Positions 23,155 through 34,600 of a stretch of 64,000 bases of DNA are shown here, in pieces. Position 1 is the first letter of the stretch. Every line of letters starts with the position of its first letter. The DNA comes from Mytilisepta virgata. Lineage: Eukaryota; Mollusca; Bivalvia; Mytilida; Mytilidae. The translations under genes and the position numbers were made by a program. The stretch is taken from the NCBI GenBank assembly GCA_028015205.1, contig CM051516.1:32564230-32628229 (forward strand), written 5' to 3'. Under the pieces are notes generated by a model. The model made no database searches. It was not told where the DNA came from and was given only the letters and a program-made list of their open reading frames with translations.

Positions 23155-24312
23155 GGATTGTTATTTTGAAACTCCTGGGACGATGACTCTGTATGGTGGA
23201 CCCTAGGTTCCGAGGGTATTCGCCAACCCAGTCGTCAGACTTGTCTGACATGATCATTCATTGATTTGTTACAGAAATTACCAGTATTTAGCAAAATTCA
23301 AAAATAATAGAAATACTAAGGGTTCATTCCTTGTATTGCACATGGTAGATCTCGTTAGCTGAAATTTGGCTTCCTATTTCTGTATATTTGGTTATGAGTA
23401 CTTCTTGTTTAAAAGAAGTTTGCTTTTTGGTCTTCCAAAATTTCGGTTTTAATGCTGAGGATGAGAGGTAACTCCTTGAAATGCGTCGTATACACCATAG
23501 CATAAATTTACTATATCTAATATTAATATCTTTGGATTGTTATTTTGAAACTCCTGGGACGATGCCTCTGCATGATGGACCTTAGGTCCCCGAGGGTATT
23601 CGCCAACCCAGTCGTCAGATTTGTATGACTTTATCATTCATTGATTTGTTACAGAAATTATCAGTATTTAGCAACATTCAAAAATAATAGAAATACTAAA
23701 GGGTTCATTCCTTGTATTGCACATGGTAGATCTCCTTAGCTGAATTTGGCTTCCTTTTTCGGTATATTTGGTTATGAGTACTTCTTGTTTAAAAGAAGTT
23801 TGCTTTTTGGTCTTCCAAAATTTTGTTTTTAATGCTGCTGATGAGAGGTAACTCCTTGAAATGCGTCGTATACAGCATAGTATAAATTTACTATATCTAA
23901 TATTAATATCTTTGGATTGTTATTTTGAAACTCCTTGGACGATGACTCTGCATGGTGGACCCTAGGTCCCCGAGGGTATTCGCCAACCCAGTCGTCAGAC
24001 TTGTCTGACATGATCATTCATTGATTTGTTACAGAACTTATCAGTATTTAGCAAAATTCAAAAATAATAGAAATACTAAGGTTAATTCCTTGTACAGCAC
24101 ATGGTAGATCTCGTTAGCTGAAATTTGGCTTCCTACTTCGGTATATTTGGTTATGAGTACTTCTTGTTTAAAATAAGTTTGCTTTTTGGTCTTCCAAATG
24201 TTTTGGTTTTAATGCTGCTGATGAGAGGTAACTCCTTGAAATGTGTCGTATACGGCATGGTATAAATTTACTATATCTAATATTAGTATCTTTGGATTGT
24301 TATTTTATAAGT
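23155..24312. repeat. Tandem array, three 379-380-bp units plus a partial
   Basis: The landmark GGATTGTTATTTTGAAACTC starts at 23,155, 23,534, 23,914 and (truncated) 24,294, so the period is 379-380 bp. Units differ by a few percent. Each carries CCCAGTCGTCAGA and ATGGTAGATCTC. Short open frames recur once per unit on the - strand and are by-products of the repeat. Confidence 0.9.
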
Positions 24313-25800
24313 TCTTCAAACATTTTTAGAAACATACTTTAATTGAATTTAGCCATATAAGATTTTGGATATTGGATAAATATTATTTTTATAGGCCTTT
24401 TTTTAAAGAAAAATACAAGTTTCTAACTTGTCATATATGCTTATTTTTACTTTCATCAATTTTGATAGAAATTTAGTTGTTAAATTTGTTATCGTATCCA
24501 AAAAAAGTCTCTCTGCAACTTAATATAGTACTTTTTTGATGAATTTCACGTTGAAAAAACACAAAATTTAGCTTTTCAACCAATTTTAGGTTGATATTTA
24601 ATCAAATTCAGCTCTATCAGAGTGTGCGATATATGATAAAAGTGATTTTTGTTAAAACAGATGTGTAATTTAAAGTGAAAACGTAAGTTTCAATCTTGAA
24701 GGGTACAGATTTTATACTTTTAGGCCAAAACATTTCATACGGTATCTTTAAAAGCTTCTCTGCAACTTACCGATTGACTTGTTTGAAAAAAAATATTCAA
24801 TTTTACAGTGAAAAAACAGAAAAGTTTGCTTTTCAAACATTTTTAGGATGATACTTAGTTCAATTTAGCCATATATGAGTGTGCGTTATAAGAGAAATGT
24901 ATTTTTTGTTATAATGCTACTGTTTTGTTTTAAAAAAAATACAAGTTTGTAATTTGATGGGTACATATTTTATACTTTTAGGCCAATACATTTCATACGG
25001 TATCTTTAAAAGCTTCTCTGCAACTTACCGTTTTACTTGTTTGATAAAAAAAATACTAAATTTTACAGTGAAAAAGCAGAAAATTTAGCTTTTCAAGCAT
25101 TATTAGGATAATACATAGTTCAATTTAGCCATATATGATGGTGCGTTATTAGAGAAATGTAATTTTTGTTATAGTGCTACTGTTTTCAAAGAAAAAATAC
25201 AAGTTTGTAACTTGTCATATGCTTATTTTCACTTTAATTTTTTTTTATGGAAATTTAGTCGATAAATTTGTTACGATATCCAAAAAAAGCCTCTCTCTCT
25301 GCGACTTGCCGTAGAACTTTTTTGATGAAAAAAATTTCAATTTCACGTTGAAAAAAAACAAATTTAGCTTTTCAACCAATTTTAGGCTCAGCTCTACCAG
25401 AGTATGCGATATATGACAAAAGTGTCTCTTGTTAAAACAGATGTGTAATTTAAAGTGAAAACATAAGATTCCCTGCGACTTACCGTAATACATGTTAGAT
25501 GAAAAAAATTCAATTTCACATTAAAAATATACAAAATTTAGCTTTTCAACCAATTCTAGGTTCATACTTAGTCAACTTAAGCCAGACTGAGAGATACAAG
25601 AAAAAAGTGATTTTTGTTATAACAAAAGTGTTTTTAAAGTAAAAATACAATTTTCAAACTTGACATAGGTTTATTTTATAAATTTATGAAGTTTTGACGT
25701 GAATGGAGTTCAGAAATTTTTCATACAGTATCTTAAAATGTTTCTCTGCGACTTACTGTCATACTTGTTAGATAAAGAAAAATTCAATTTCACAATGGAA
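24313..25800. repeat. Degenerate ~250-bp tandem repeats
   Basis: The landmark CTTCTCTGCAACTTACCG and its variants recurs near 24,507, 24,765, 25,013, 25,295, 25,468 and 25,742; one more lies at about 23,072, on the other side of the 380-bp array. Each is followed by GAAAAAACA.AAA.TTTAGC. The 380-bp array therefore appears to sit inside an older 250-bp satellite. Confidence 0.75.
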
Positions 25801-26364
25801 AAAATATAAGTTGAAATGAAATTTGATATTTTTATTTTATTTACTATTTCAAAACTTAAGATATATATATATATCTGTAAGTAGTATCTTCAAGAATTCA
25901 TAATAGTTATTTATTTCATTTTACAATAGGAATAGCTTTGAGTACATGAGAACTTTTGAAATTGAGACCAAATATATTAATATAAATATTTCATAATTTT
26001 TGCACGCAATATTATTTACTCATTTCAACATGATTAACCAATAATAATCAAATAGTAACATTTTATTTATCCTTGGATAATTGTTTTTCGTCCTAGGACG
26101 GCGAATGCGCTTTTAGCAGAGACGATTATTATTCAAATCTCTGGTTTTGTCACAAGAACAGCGCGTGTGATAAATCGGACCAAAGATTTGAAAAATCAAT
26201 AAAGCTCCTATAATCTCTGCTATCAAATCTCTACTTGACCAATCGCAGAACTGGTCCTAGCTGTTCTAATCTCTGGTTTTTGGTCCTGGGCAGAGATTTA
26301 AACCAGAGATTATGTTATCTTGAAGTTAACTTGAGGTGATGTTTTAATTGAGCCATATACTGTA

Positions 26365-26995
26365 CCTAGTTATTATTCTCCTTTCGTCCGTTCTCGAAAA
26401 CGGCTGATGGGTTCGCGACCAAAATTGGCACACAAATCAAAGGTCATCTGAAGCTGTGCCTCGTTATAATAAGAATTCAAACGTGACCGCCGTTGCCATG
26501 GAAACAGCCAAAATGTAAAAAAAATGTCCATGAACTTTAGATCTCTAGTTCTAGGTAACCGGTTACTCGATGGTTTTAATATTTTATACAGATTTAGCCC
26601 ATGTTTGTTTTTCTCCAAATGACACCCACTTCAAGATTAGGGGGTCAAAAAAGTGTGTTTAAGAGGGATCAAAAGAGTTAGGGGTTTCATGGACATTCTA
26701 GAACAATACTGTTCTATATGTCCTAGCCACTCCAAATATTATATGATGGTAGAAAAGTATGCGTAGATGTGCTCTTTGACTCTGGAATTTTAAAATGGCC
26801 GCCGTTGCCATGGAAACAGCAAAAATACGAAAATTTTTAAATTGGCAGTAGTGACTTGATACTTGGTTTAAAAATTGGTCACCACAAGTGTTTTAGGTCG
26901 GCCATATTGTAAAAAAATTAAAAAAAAATCAGGGAGCCGTAGAATTGATATAAGGAGCCCCTGCCAATGGGAACGTTGGGGGAACATCCATTTCC
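26365..26995 (+). repeat. Interspersed repeat, fuller copy of the 19,370/22,211 family
   Basis: Front half (CTTTCGTCCGTTCTCGAAAA, CATGAACTTTAGATCTCTAG) as at 19,370 and back half (TGTGCTCTTTGACTCTGGA, GGAGCCCCTG) as at 22,211. It shows that those two are parts of one repeat. Confidence 0.75.
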
Positions 26996-26999
26996 ACTT

Positions 27000-27265
27000 G
27001 GCGGGTGTTAGAGCGACCCCTGTAGAGGCATTTTAGCCTACTCTTTTTCGACATCTACAGAGGAGTCTTTAACGTGCTAAGGGTATTGCTCTCCCTTTAC
27101 ACGGGACAGCCATTTTTCGTCCCAATCCGACGGACTAGCATAGTTTATCGAGACCATCCCCGCAAATGGTGTCGATAGGGCGTCGCAAATTTCATCCCTG
27201 AACTTTTCACCCCGAACGGGAATCGAACCAAGAGCCAATGCGCTAACCATTACATTACGACGCCC
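27000..27265 (-). repeat. tRNA-derived SINE
   Basis: On the - strand the head reads GGGCGTCGTAATGTAATGGT, then TAGCGCATTGGCTCTTGG, TTCGATTCCCGTTCGGGG. Box A (TGGTTAGCGCATTGG) and box B (GGTTCGATTCC) are well placed for RNA polymerase III. The head cannot form a complete tRNA, and the ~170-bp body shares TAGCACGTTAAAGA with the SINE at 47,028. It ends near ACACCCGCCAAGTGG. No clear target-site duplication was identified. Confidence 0.8.
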
Positions 27266-27943
27266 TTTTCTCTGGTTTCTCTTCAAATCCACGAATAAAT
27301 CTTTCGCCTTTTGCTTTTTAATTTCGAAAGGGGGATCCATATAGGTAGGTAAGAAGTTAAAACAAATCAGTTCACTTTCAGTTTGATATAAGTATAAGTC
27401 GGTGTTTTTACAAATGACTCGAAAACTGAAAATCAACTAAAGAATTCAGAGGATTTTTTTCAATTTCATGACTTTTTAAGGCCCCTTCGGAAAAAGTATT
27501 ATTCGAGGGTTCCATTTGATCACTAAATTGATTTGACTAGTTCTGTTTATCCAAATATTGGTAAGCTCAAGGTTAATATTTTTTTACTAGAACATTTTTG
27601 ATAAACATGTTCTTAAGGAACCTTTTAATAATCCCTCAAAGGGACATATTTTGATTTTTTAGGAGGGTTGTGGTTATTTTTTACCGCACTCATTAGTGTG
27701 CGTCCATTTATTTTGATCCTTGATTTTGTTTTGCCGTATATTTCATCGCATCCCCTAAAAAAGAGGGGAAAGTTGGAACTGGGTATTCAACAGCTGGGAT
27801 AGGTTGAATAATAGCTGTTTGGCAACATTCCCAGTCAAAAATTTAAAAAAATGCAATAAATATAGACGAATCTAATTATCGCCTTTTTTATTTTGTTTAG
27901 AAAACCGGCGAAAGTTGTTTCATCGTTGATTTTTAATCGCACT
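27266..27943. other. Upstream region of the TPR gene
   Basis: The - strand frame open to 27,436 runs through the SINE and is not credible. The pyrimidine-rich CTTTTTTATTTTGTTTAG at 27,883-27,900 is a good splice acceptor, so one or more 5' exons of the + strand gene may lie in this stretch or further upstream. No promoter motif is clear. Confidence 0.4.
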
Positions 27944-28987
27944 ATGACATCCACCAGAAATTTGACAAGTTCACAAGACAAAGGTGATAAATTGGACGAC
28001 AAAATAGCGAAAAATCATCCATTCGCCAGCGATACAACATATCTGGAATGCTTAGATTATATGAAGAGCGCACACATGGACAGGGTAAAACAAGCAAATA
28101 ATGCGTCTAGTGTATTTTATCAGGCTAAGGGCAATCTTGAATTAAATCCTGAGGTATATGCTGCTTATCCAAAATCCCAAACTGCACAACGATATAAGCA
28201 GGCCTTTGACCTATATTTACATGGATGGTATGTCTTGAAAAGTTATCATAAAGATAAAATTGAAAGTTTGGAAGATTGCGATTACATCCAACCTGCTTTT
28301 CATTCTTACGCGTATGCAGTTATGTGTGAACACCACCTGTTGTGTAAATTTATGCCGTCTGAAAACACCACCGACTTGATTGATCAATATCTAAAGTTTC
28401 GACCAGAAGACATATTAGTAGAATATTTCAAAGTTATCTTGATCTTGAGTCGAAGTAGATCGACGTACAACGAGGGAGATTCTTCTGATTATGAATTACA
28501 GAAAAGGCTTATAATCACTGGTGAAGAATTTGCACATAAGAGAATGCCATATACCGAATTTTCTGAAGTAGACAGGGAAATCCTTAAAAATATATACTAT
28601 ACATTAGGCGCTATATATGTGACAACAGATCAGAGTAGGAGAGCGCTGGACTCATTTCAGAAATGTTATGTACTCGACACAACTAACTATTCAGCATTAT
28701 ACGGAATTGCATACCAGTATATGGAACGAGACCCAGATAAAGCTATAAGTCTTTTTCTGAAATTCATTGAAAAGGCACCAGTCTGTGACAAGCAATACCC
28801 AAATGCACACTACATGCTTGCATCATTGTTTTTGAGTCATTACAAAAATGAAAAGGAGGCACTCAGATACTGCAAATTAGCAGAGGACGCAGAAAGCAAA
28901 CGTCTGTCATTTTTATATCCTGTTGATATTCCACAAAAAAGTATGATGCAAATGTTCAAATCTCTACATCATAAATTCAGAAAATAA
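27944..28987 (+). CDS. TPR-like protein, intact, function unknown
   Basis: An uninterrupted frame of 347 codons from ATG (27,944) to TAA (28,985-28,987). The frame stays open upstream to a splice acceptor ending at 27,900, but the earliest in-frame codon there is TTG, so the ATG is preferred unless an upstream exon exists. From about residue 215, three helix-turn-helix units look like tetratricopeptide repeats: YYTLGAIYVTTDQSRRALDS, NYSALYGIAYQYMERDPDKA and NAHYMLASLFLSHYKNEKEA, at about 33-36-residue spacing. The first ~210 residues are mostly helical and charged, with no motif I recognise. No signal peptide or membrane segment is evident. TPRs usually bind partner proteins; nothing shows which. 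AATAAA overlaps the stop codon (28,983-28,988). It is either a large terminal exon or an intronless retrocopy. Clean frame and mixed codon use argue for a real gene. Confidence 0.75.
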   Translation: MTSTRNLTSSQDKGDKLDDKIAKNHPFASDTTYLECLDYMKSAHMDRVKQANNASSVFYQAKGNLELNPEVYAAYPKSQTAQRYKQAFDLYLHGWYVLKSYHKDKIESLEDCDYIQPAFHSYAYAVMCEHHLLCKFMPSENTTDLIDQYLKFRPEDILVEYFKVILILSRSRSTYNEGDSSDYELQKRLIITGEEFAHKRMPYTEFSEVDREILKNIYYTLGAIYVTTDQSRRALDSFQKCYVLDTTNYSALYGIAYQYMERDPDKAISLFLKFIEKAPVCDKQYPNAHYMLASLFLSHYKNEKEALRYCKLAEDAESKRLSFLYPVDIPQKSMMQMFKSLHHKFRK

Positions 28988-29087
28988 AGTTTATGTCACT
29001 GTAACATTTTTTGTTTAACGATAAAGGACCAAATGAAGATGTTAACCCCCAGTATAGGACGCCTAGATCTTTGATTGAAAACACTAT

Positions 29088-29197
29088 ATGTTATTCGGGA
29101 ACTTCACAGGGAATACGGGCTCATATTTCCTGTCTGTGTTCTATATCCCCTGAGGGAATATGAGCCCGTATCCCCTGTGAAGATCTAGAATAACAAA
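29088..29197. repeat. 110-bp fold-back with GGGCTCATAT stems
   Basis: TATTCGGGAACTTCACAGGG then AATACGGGCTCATATT is mirrored by AATATGAGCCCGTATT-like sequence, then CCCCTGTGAAG and AGAATAACA. A second inverted pair, ATTCTATTGGAGTGC (29,201) and GCACTCCAATAGAAT (29,547-29,561), encloses the next 350 bp, so the fold-back is part of a larger inverted structure. Confidence 0.75.
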
Positions 29198-29972
29198 AAT
29201 ATTCTATTGGAGTGCTTTCGTATACATGTTTTGTTGGTATGATATTTTTTCTCCCATAGATTTTGAGCTACTTAAGCCATTTTCTAAGCAAACGACAGTT
29301 TTGTTATTTCCCTTTACCTATGTAAAATACCAACCAATTACGGGAACGGAGCCGCGATTCGGTAAAATACGATTTTACAAAGTCTATTTCGCATCATGAA
29401 GGTTAAAACTGTCGGTGAATGATCTTCTTTGAAGCGACGGGTTTACCCGCGCTATTTTGAACCCCTCTTTATATCCCCGTTCCTACCCCGGGATCATATC
29501 CCCTGCCAGCGTAGCCAATGAATTTGGAGGATTAACTGGGATATTGCACTCCAATAGAATATACTCTCTTATACATGTATATGATATTTACCCTGTGAAC
29601 ATTACTTTAACTGGAATAGAAAATAAACCTTTTATTTGGTTTATGGTAAAAAAGAGCTATGTGTGTTTATTGATATGATAAATAGTTTACAAGACTGGTC
29701 AAAGTACAGTGGCCGTGGTAATGACGATGATATATATTCTGATGCAATAGGCCTTAAAAATGTATAAGCATATCAAATACGACTGTTCATTTTATCAGTT
29801 CATTTTATTTAAATTTTACGTTTGTCATCGGGAACCTATCATGATGGATCGTTAGAGAGGAACCATCTGAAGTAGATTGGAATACGGCAAGGAATTTATC
29901 TATGGTCGTTTAAATTTATTGAGCAATATTCATGTGCCTGGATTTTTATGATCAGAGCTCTTGTGCACACCC
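29198..29972. other. Downstream flank of the TPR gene
   Basis: Apart from the inverted pair at 29,201 / 29,547 nothing is recognised. The open frame at 29,457-29,678 overlaps the inverted repeat and is not supported as a gene. Confidence 0.4.
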
Positions 29973-32483
29973 TTTTTAGCTCACCTGGCCAAAGGCCATG
30001 TGAGCTTGTGCCATCACTTGGCGTCCGTCGTCCGTAAACTTTCACATATTGATCATCTCCTCTAAAACCAATGAAGCAAATTTAACCAAACTTTACATGA
30101 ATGATGTATGGAAGGCCCTTTACTAAGATGCCGAAAATTTTCCGATCCGCCAAAAAACATGGCTGCCAGAGCAGCACATAGTTTAACATTGGACCCTATG
30201 GGAAAACATGTTAAAGTTCATCTCCTCTGAAACTACTTAAGCAAATTTAATCAAACTTTACAGGAATGATGTATTGAAGGTCCTTTACTAAGACTGCCGA
30301 AATTTTTCCGATCCGCCAAAAAACATGGCTGCCAGAGCAGGACATAGTTTAACATTGGACCGTATGGGAAAACAGGTTAAAGTTTATCTCCTCTGAAACT
30401 ACTTGAGTAAATTTAACCAAACTTTACAGGAATGATGTATGGAAGGTCTTTTACTAAGATTGCCGAAATTTTTCCGACCCGCAAAAAACATGGCTACCAG
30501 AGCAGAACATAGTTTAACATTGGACTCTATGGGAAAACATGTTAAAGTTCGTCTCCTCTGAAACTACTTGGGAAAATTTAACCAAACTTTACAGGAATGA
30601 TGTATGGAAGGTCCTTTACTAAGCTTGCCGAGATTTTTCCGATCCGCCAAAAACATGGCTGCCAGCGCAGGACATAGTTTAACATTGGACTCTATGGGAA
30701 AACAGGTTAAAGTTTATCTCCTCTGAAACTAATTGAGCAAATTTAACCAAAAATTACAGGAATAATGTATGAAAGGTCCTTTACTAAGATTGCCGAAATT
30801 TTTCCGATCCGCTGTAAAACATGGCTGCCAGTACAGGACATAGTTTAACATTGGACTCCTATGAGAAAACATGTTAAAGTTAATCTTTTCTGAAACTACT
30901 TGAGCAAATTTAACCAAACTTTACAGGAATGATGTATGGAAGGTCCTTTACTAAGGCTGCCGAAATTTTTCCGATCCGCCAAAAAACATGGCTGCCAGAG
31001 CAGAACATAGTTTAACATTGGACCCTATGGGAAAACATGTTAAATTTCATCTCCTCTGAAACTACTATAGCAAATTTAACCAAACTTTACAGGAATGATG
31101 TATGGAAGGTCCTTTACTAAGCTTGCCGAAATTTTTCCGATCCGCAAAAACCAGGGCTGCCAGAGCAGGACATAGTTTAACATTGGACCCTATGGGAAAA
31201 CAGGTTAAAGTTTATCTCCTCTGAAACTACTATAGCAAATTTAACCAAAAATTACAGGAATGATGTATGAAAGGTCCTTTACCAAGATTGCCGAAATTTT
31301 TCCGATCCGCTGTAAAACGTGGCTGCCAGTACAGGACATATTTTAACATTGGACTCCTATGGGCAAACATGTTAAAGTTAATCTTTTCTTAAACTACCTG
31401 AGCAAATTTAACCAAACTTTACAGGAATGATGTATGGAAGGTCCTTTACTAAGACTGCCGAAATTTTTCCGATCCGCCAAAAAACATTCCTGCCAGAGCA
31501 GGACATAGTTTAACATTGGACTCTATGGGAAAACAGGTTAAAGTTTATCTCCTCTGAAACTACTTGAGCAAATTTAACCAAAAATTACAGGAATGATGTA
31601 TGAAAGGTCCTTTACTAAGATTGCCGAAATTTTCCGATCCGCTGTAAAACATGGCTGCCAGTACAGGACATAGTTTAACATTGGACTCCTATGGGAAAAC
31701 ATATTAAAGTTAATCTTTTCTGAAACTACTTGAGCAAATTTAACCAAACTTTACAGGAATGATGTATGGAAGGTCGTTTACTAAGACTGCCGAAATTTTT
31801 CCGATCCGCCAAAAAAACATGGCTGCCAGAGCAGGACATAGTTTCACATTGGACCCTATGGGAAAACATGTTAAATTTCATCTCCTCTGAAACTACTTGA
31901 CCAAATTTAACCAAACTTTACAGGAATGATTTATGGAAGGCCCTTTACCAAGATTGTTGAAATTTTTCTGATCCGCTGTAAAACATTTCTGCCAGCGCAT
32001 GACATAGTTTAACATTGGACCTATGGGAAAACCTGTTAAAGTTCATCTCCTCTGAAACTACTATAGCAAATTTAACCAAACTGTTTTGGAATGATGTATG
32101 GAAGGTCCTTTAGAGGGATTGCTCATTTCGTTCGAATGCGACAAACATCATGGCTGACAGCAGGAACATAGTTAAACATACATGCCTATGGAAAAAAAAC
32201 ATATTTTTATCATCTCCTCTAAAACTATAATAGCAAATTGAATAAAACTGTACTGGAATGACGTATGGAAGGTCCTTGGCAAAGTTGGCTCATTATGTTC
32301 AAATCTGAGAAAGACATGGCCGCCAGAGGGGAAATACTTTTAACTTTGGACCCTATGAGAAAAATATATATTGATCATCTGCTCTGAAACTTTTGAAGCA
32401 AATTCAACCAAAGAATTAATGGAAGTTTGTCGAAGCAGTTTGTCAGGTGAGCGATACAGGCTCAGCCTTCTGAGCCTCTAGTT
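29973..32483 (+). repeat. AGCTCACC-family repeat expanded into a 166-bp satellite
   Basis: The ends are TTTTAGCTCACCTGGCCAAA...CATCACTTGGCGTCCGTCG and CAGGTGAGCGATACAGGCTC...GAGCCTCTAGTT. Between them, the unit marked by GGAATGATGTATGGAAGGTC recurs at about 30,101, 30,266, 30,432, 30,597, 30,762, 30,929 and so on to about 32,091: some 13 units of about 166 bp plus a more diverged one near 32,260. A variant unit (AAAATTACAGGAAT..., CCGCTGTAAAACATGG) recurs at 30,750, 31,250 and 31,580, hinting at higher-order structure. No coding capacity. Confidence 0.9.
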
Positions 32484-33736
32484 AATAATGCAATAGTAGA
32501 TGTCCAGAAACAGTCAGTCCTCGTTCTTTTTTTTCACCACGTCCACGAAAGTTTTGTCCATACATTGTTTTAAAAATGTCTGGCCTTCCAATAAAAATTA
32601 ACTATTTGTTCGTATATTTCATCTGACGTAGTTTTGGTTTTTGTTCTCAATTTTAAAGACTCTTTAAATAAACAATTAACATGATATGTCAGATATACTA
32701 AAAAAGTTTGATCTGTATGAAAACTTACTAACTAAAGTTAATTACTGGTAAGTTCTAGACAATATTATTTTTGTGAACGTGTTGGTGTAGTTTTTTCGTC
32801 GCGTTGGCTCGAACCGTGGGTAGTCAGAACACACTCCATATATAAAAGTGGTAAATTTGTCGAATAACATTTATCAACTTTTTCGAATTTCAAATTAATT
32901 TTCCGCCGAGAAAATCTTATTTGTCACGCTTCTGTTACCATCTATATATGTAGACTAGCCAAATACATCATCTATTGCAGGCAGACTTCTTAAGAGAGAT
33001 TTACAATAACTGTCCGACTCCCGAATCAGAGTAGGGGCGATCTCAAAATAATATTTACACTTAATAATGTACCTGTTCTCAATCGTGGTGTTAAGGACAT
33101 TACTATTTTATCTGAAAAGATTGCAATACAGTTTTATTTACAATTATTTAACATTATCAAACTTACCAGTGTTTGCTCCCGAGTTTTATCAGAAATTTTT
33201 TTTATCGTTTTTGTTTTTGTTTTGAAAAGACCATCAATTTCGGGTTAACTGTTCCTTTCATAGCTGGTATAACTTCGAAATATTTATAGAGACGACAAAT
33301 CTGTTTTTTTTTTAATTCCTCAATTTTGTCAATTTTAATTCAACTTATGAAATTTGAATTTTCTTGTGGCATCTTCCTAAAATATTTCAAACAGAATAGC
33401 ATATTTATATGAGTTTTCAGATTTTTCAATAATTTTGTTTTTATTTGACTGTTTTGTATTGTTTATTTTTCCATTTTTATTGTGTATAATCTGGGATGAT
33501 ATGATAAATGTTTTCATGTGATTGTTTGTTGATTGTATGGATTTTTTTTGTATGGTTCTGAACATCTGTTTTCTTTCTGCTAGTTAACTGTAATGCTTAT
33601 TCCTGTTCGCATTGATTTCAATGTAAAACATTATGGCATTGGCAATGCCAGACATTTTGAATATGTAATAATATATAATCAGCATGCATTTAATTCATCA
33701 ACCTTGCTAATAAATGACCATTTAGTCATTTAGTCA
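32484..33736. other. AT-rich DNA, no gene recognised
   Basis: Both strands were read. Small open frames only, without family resemblance or splice context. Confidence 0.4.
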
Positions 33737-33746
33737 CGATGGCTTC

Positions 33747-33987
33747 GGGGCCTCGTTGGCCGAGTGGTCTAGGTAGTTCGTCATGACTACTAATGATCAC
33801 TAGCCTTGTGAGTTCGAATCTAACCTGTGGCGGGATGTGTTCGAATCCGATCTTAACAAGGGTTGCCAGTTTTCCTACCGAAGGTCGGTGGTTGTTCTCT
33901 CTGGGTACTCCAGCTTTCTCCACCAACATGGCCGCAGCGAAATAGCCAAAATGTGCTGAAAACGGCCCAACTAAACAAACAAACAAA
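33747..33987 (+). repeat. tRNA-derived SINE with target-site duplication
   Basis: The head GGCCTCGTTGGCCGAGTGGT then TGTGAGTTCGAATCTAACC gives pol III boxes A and B in a Ser/Leu-like context with a long variable arm. The body includes CTACCGAAGGTCGGTGGTTG and GTACTCCAGCTTTCTCCACC. The tail is (CAAA)n. CGATGGCTTC (33,737-33,746) and CGATAGCTTC (33,988-33,997) flank it as a 10-bp duplication with one mismatch. The body pattern resembles bivalve SINEs with a conserved central domain; I do not assign a family name. Confidence 0.85.
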
Positions 33988-33997
33988 CGATAGCTTC

Positions 33998-34339
33998 GAA
34001 CTGTGCGCACTTTGATTTAAGAAATGTAAAAAATAAGTCTGACAGAAAACCTAAAAAAAAGACAATACTACAATATATGAAATTTAAGCGAATCTTTTGA
34101 ACAAGTCTTATTTTTTTATTTACAGATCAGTTGAAAGGGCGTTTCATGTAAATTTAAGCTGGAAACAACACAAACGACGCCTGATGCAAAGTGATGAACA
34201 AACTCACCCGTCACTTATACAAAAAGGATAATTTAAGGATAAATTAAATGACTGGACAGAATAGTGCTTGTGTAAAAAGCAGCTGAAGATGGCTTGAAAG
34301 AGAACACGAATATGTGTCCACAGGACACAGTTTCGATCG
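33998..34339. other. No feature recognised
   Basis: Short AT-rich stretch between a SINE and a dispersed repeat. Confidence 0.4.
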
Positions 34340-34600
34340 CACTATCATTTTAGTGTTCAATGAACCATGAAACTGGGGTCAAAACCCTAATTTGACATAT
34401 AATTCAAAAATATCACATCATAGGGAACATGTATACTAATTTCACCAAAAACGTACCTTAACTTTAACCTGATCCGGGACGGACGGACGGACAGACAAAA
34501 AAAAGGACGAACTGACCGGAAAACACAATGCCCGCCCTCTACTGTCGTAGGTGGGTTATAAAACCTACTGTGACTCGTTGATAGTATAAGCACATAGCGA
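34340..34600. repeat. Dispersed repeat with ACGGACGGACGG tail
   Basis: AATGAACCATGAAACTGGGG, TTCACCAAAAACGTACCTTA, then GGGACGGACGGACGGACAGA. I recall this order (coordinates of a caccaaaa block, then a ggacgg run, then a cgtaggtggg-type end) from common mussel repeats. Boundaries are approximate. Confidence 0.5.

Larger units (their letters stand above)
22561..26363. mobile_element. 3.8-kb inverted-end element filled with tandem repeats
   Basis: Left end ACAGTACGGATCATTTAAAA followed by CATCACCCTCAAG; the reverse complement of the right end reads ACAGTATATGGCTCAATTAA followed by AACATCACCTCAAG. The arms stay loosely similar for about 200 bp (both have GTTAACTT, TGGTTT and GGACC motifs). The interior is almost entirely tandem repeats (23,155-24,312 and 24,313-25,800) with no coding capacity, so the element is non-autonomous. 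Copies of the same other repeat family abut both ends (22,211-22,560 and 26,365-26,995). Confidence 0.55.

Noticed and set aside
23155..25800. CRISPR-like array
   Set aside because: Units are long (380 and ~250 bp) and repeat throughout, with no unique spacers; the genome is eukaryotic.
27077..27436. 119-codon - strand frame upstream of the TPR gene
   Set aside because: More than half of it is the SINE head and body read as protein.
33726..34010. A Ser/Leu tRNA gene
   Set aside because: Only box A and box B are convincing; the acceptor stem does not pair, and the body, CAAA tail and target duplication show a SINE.
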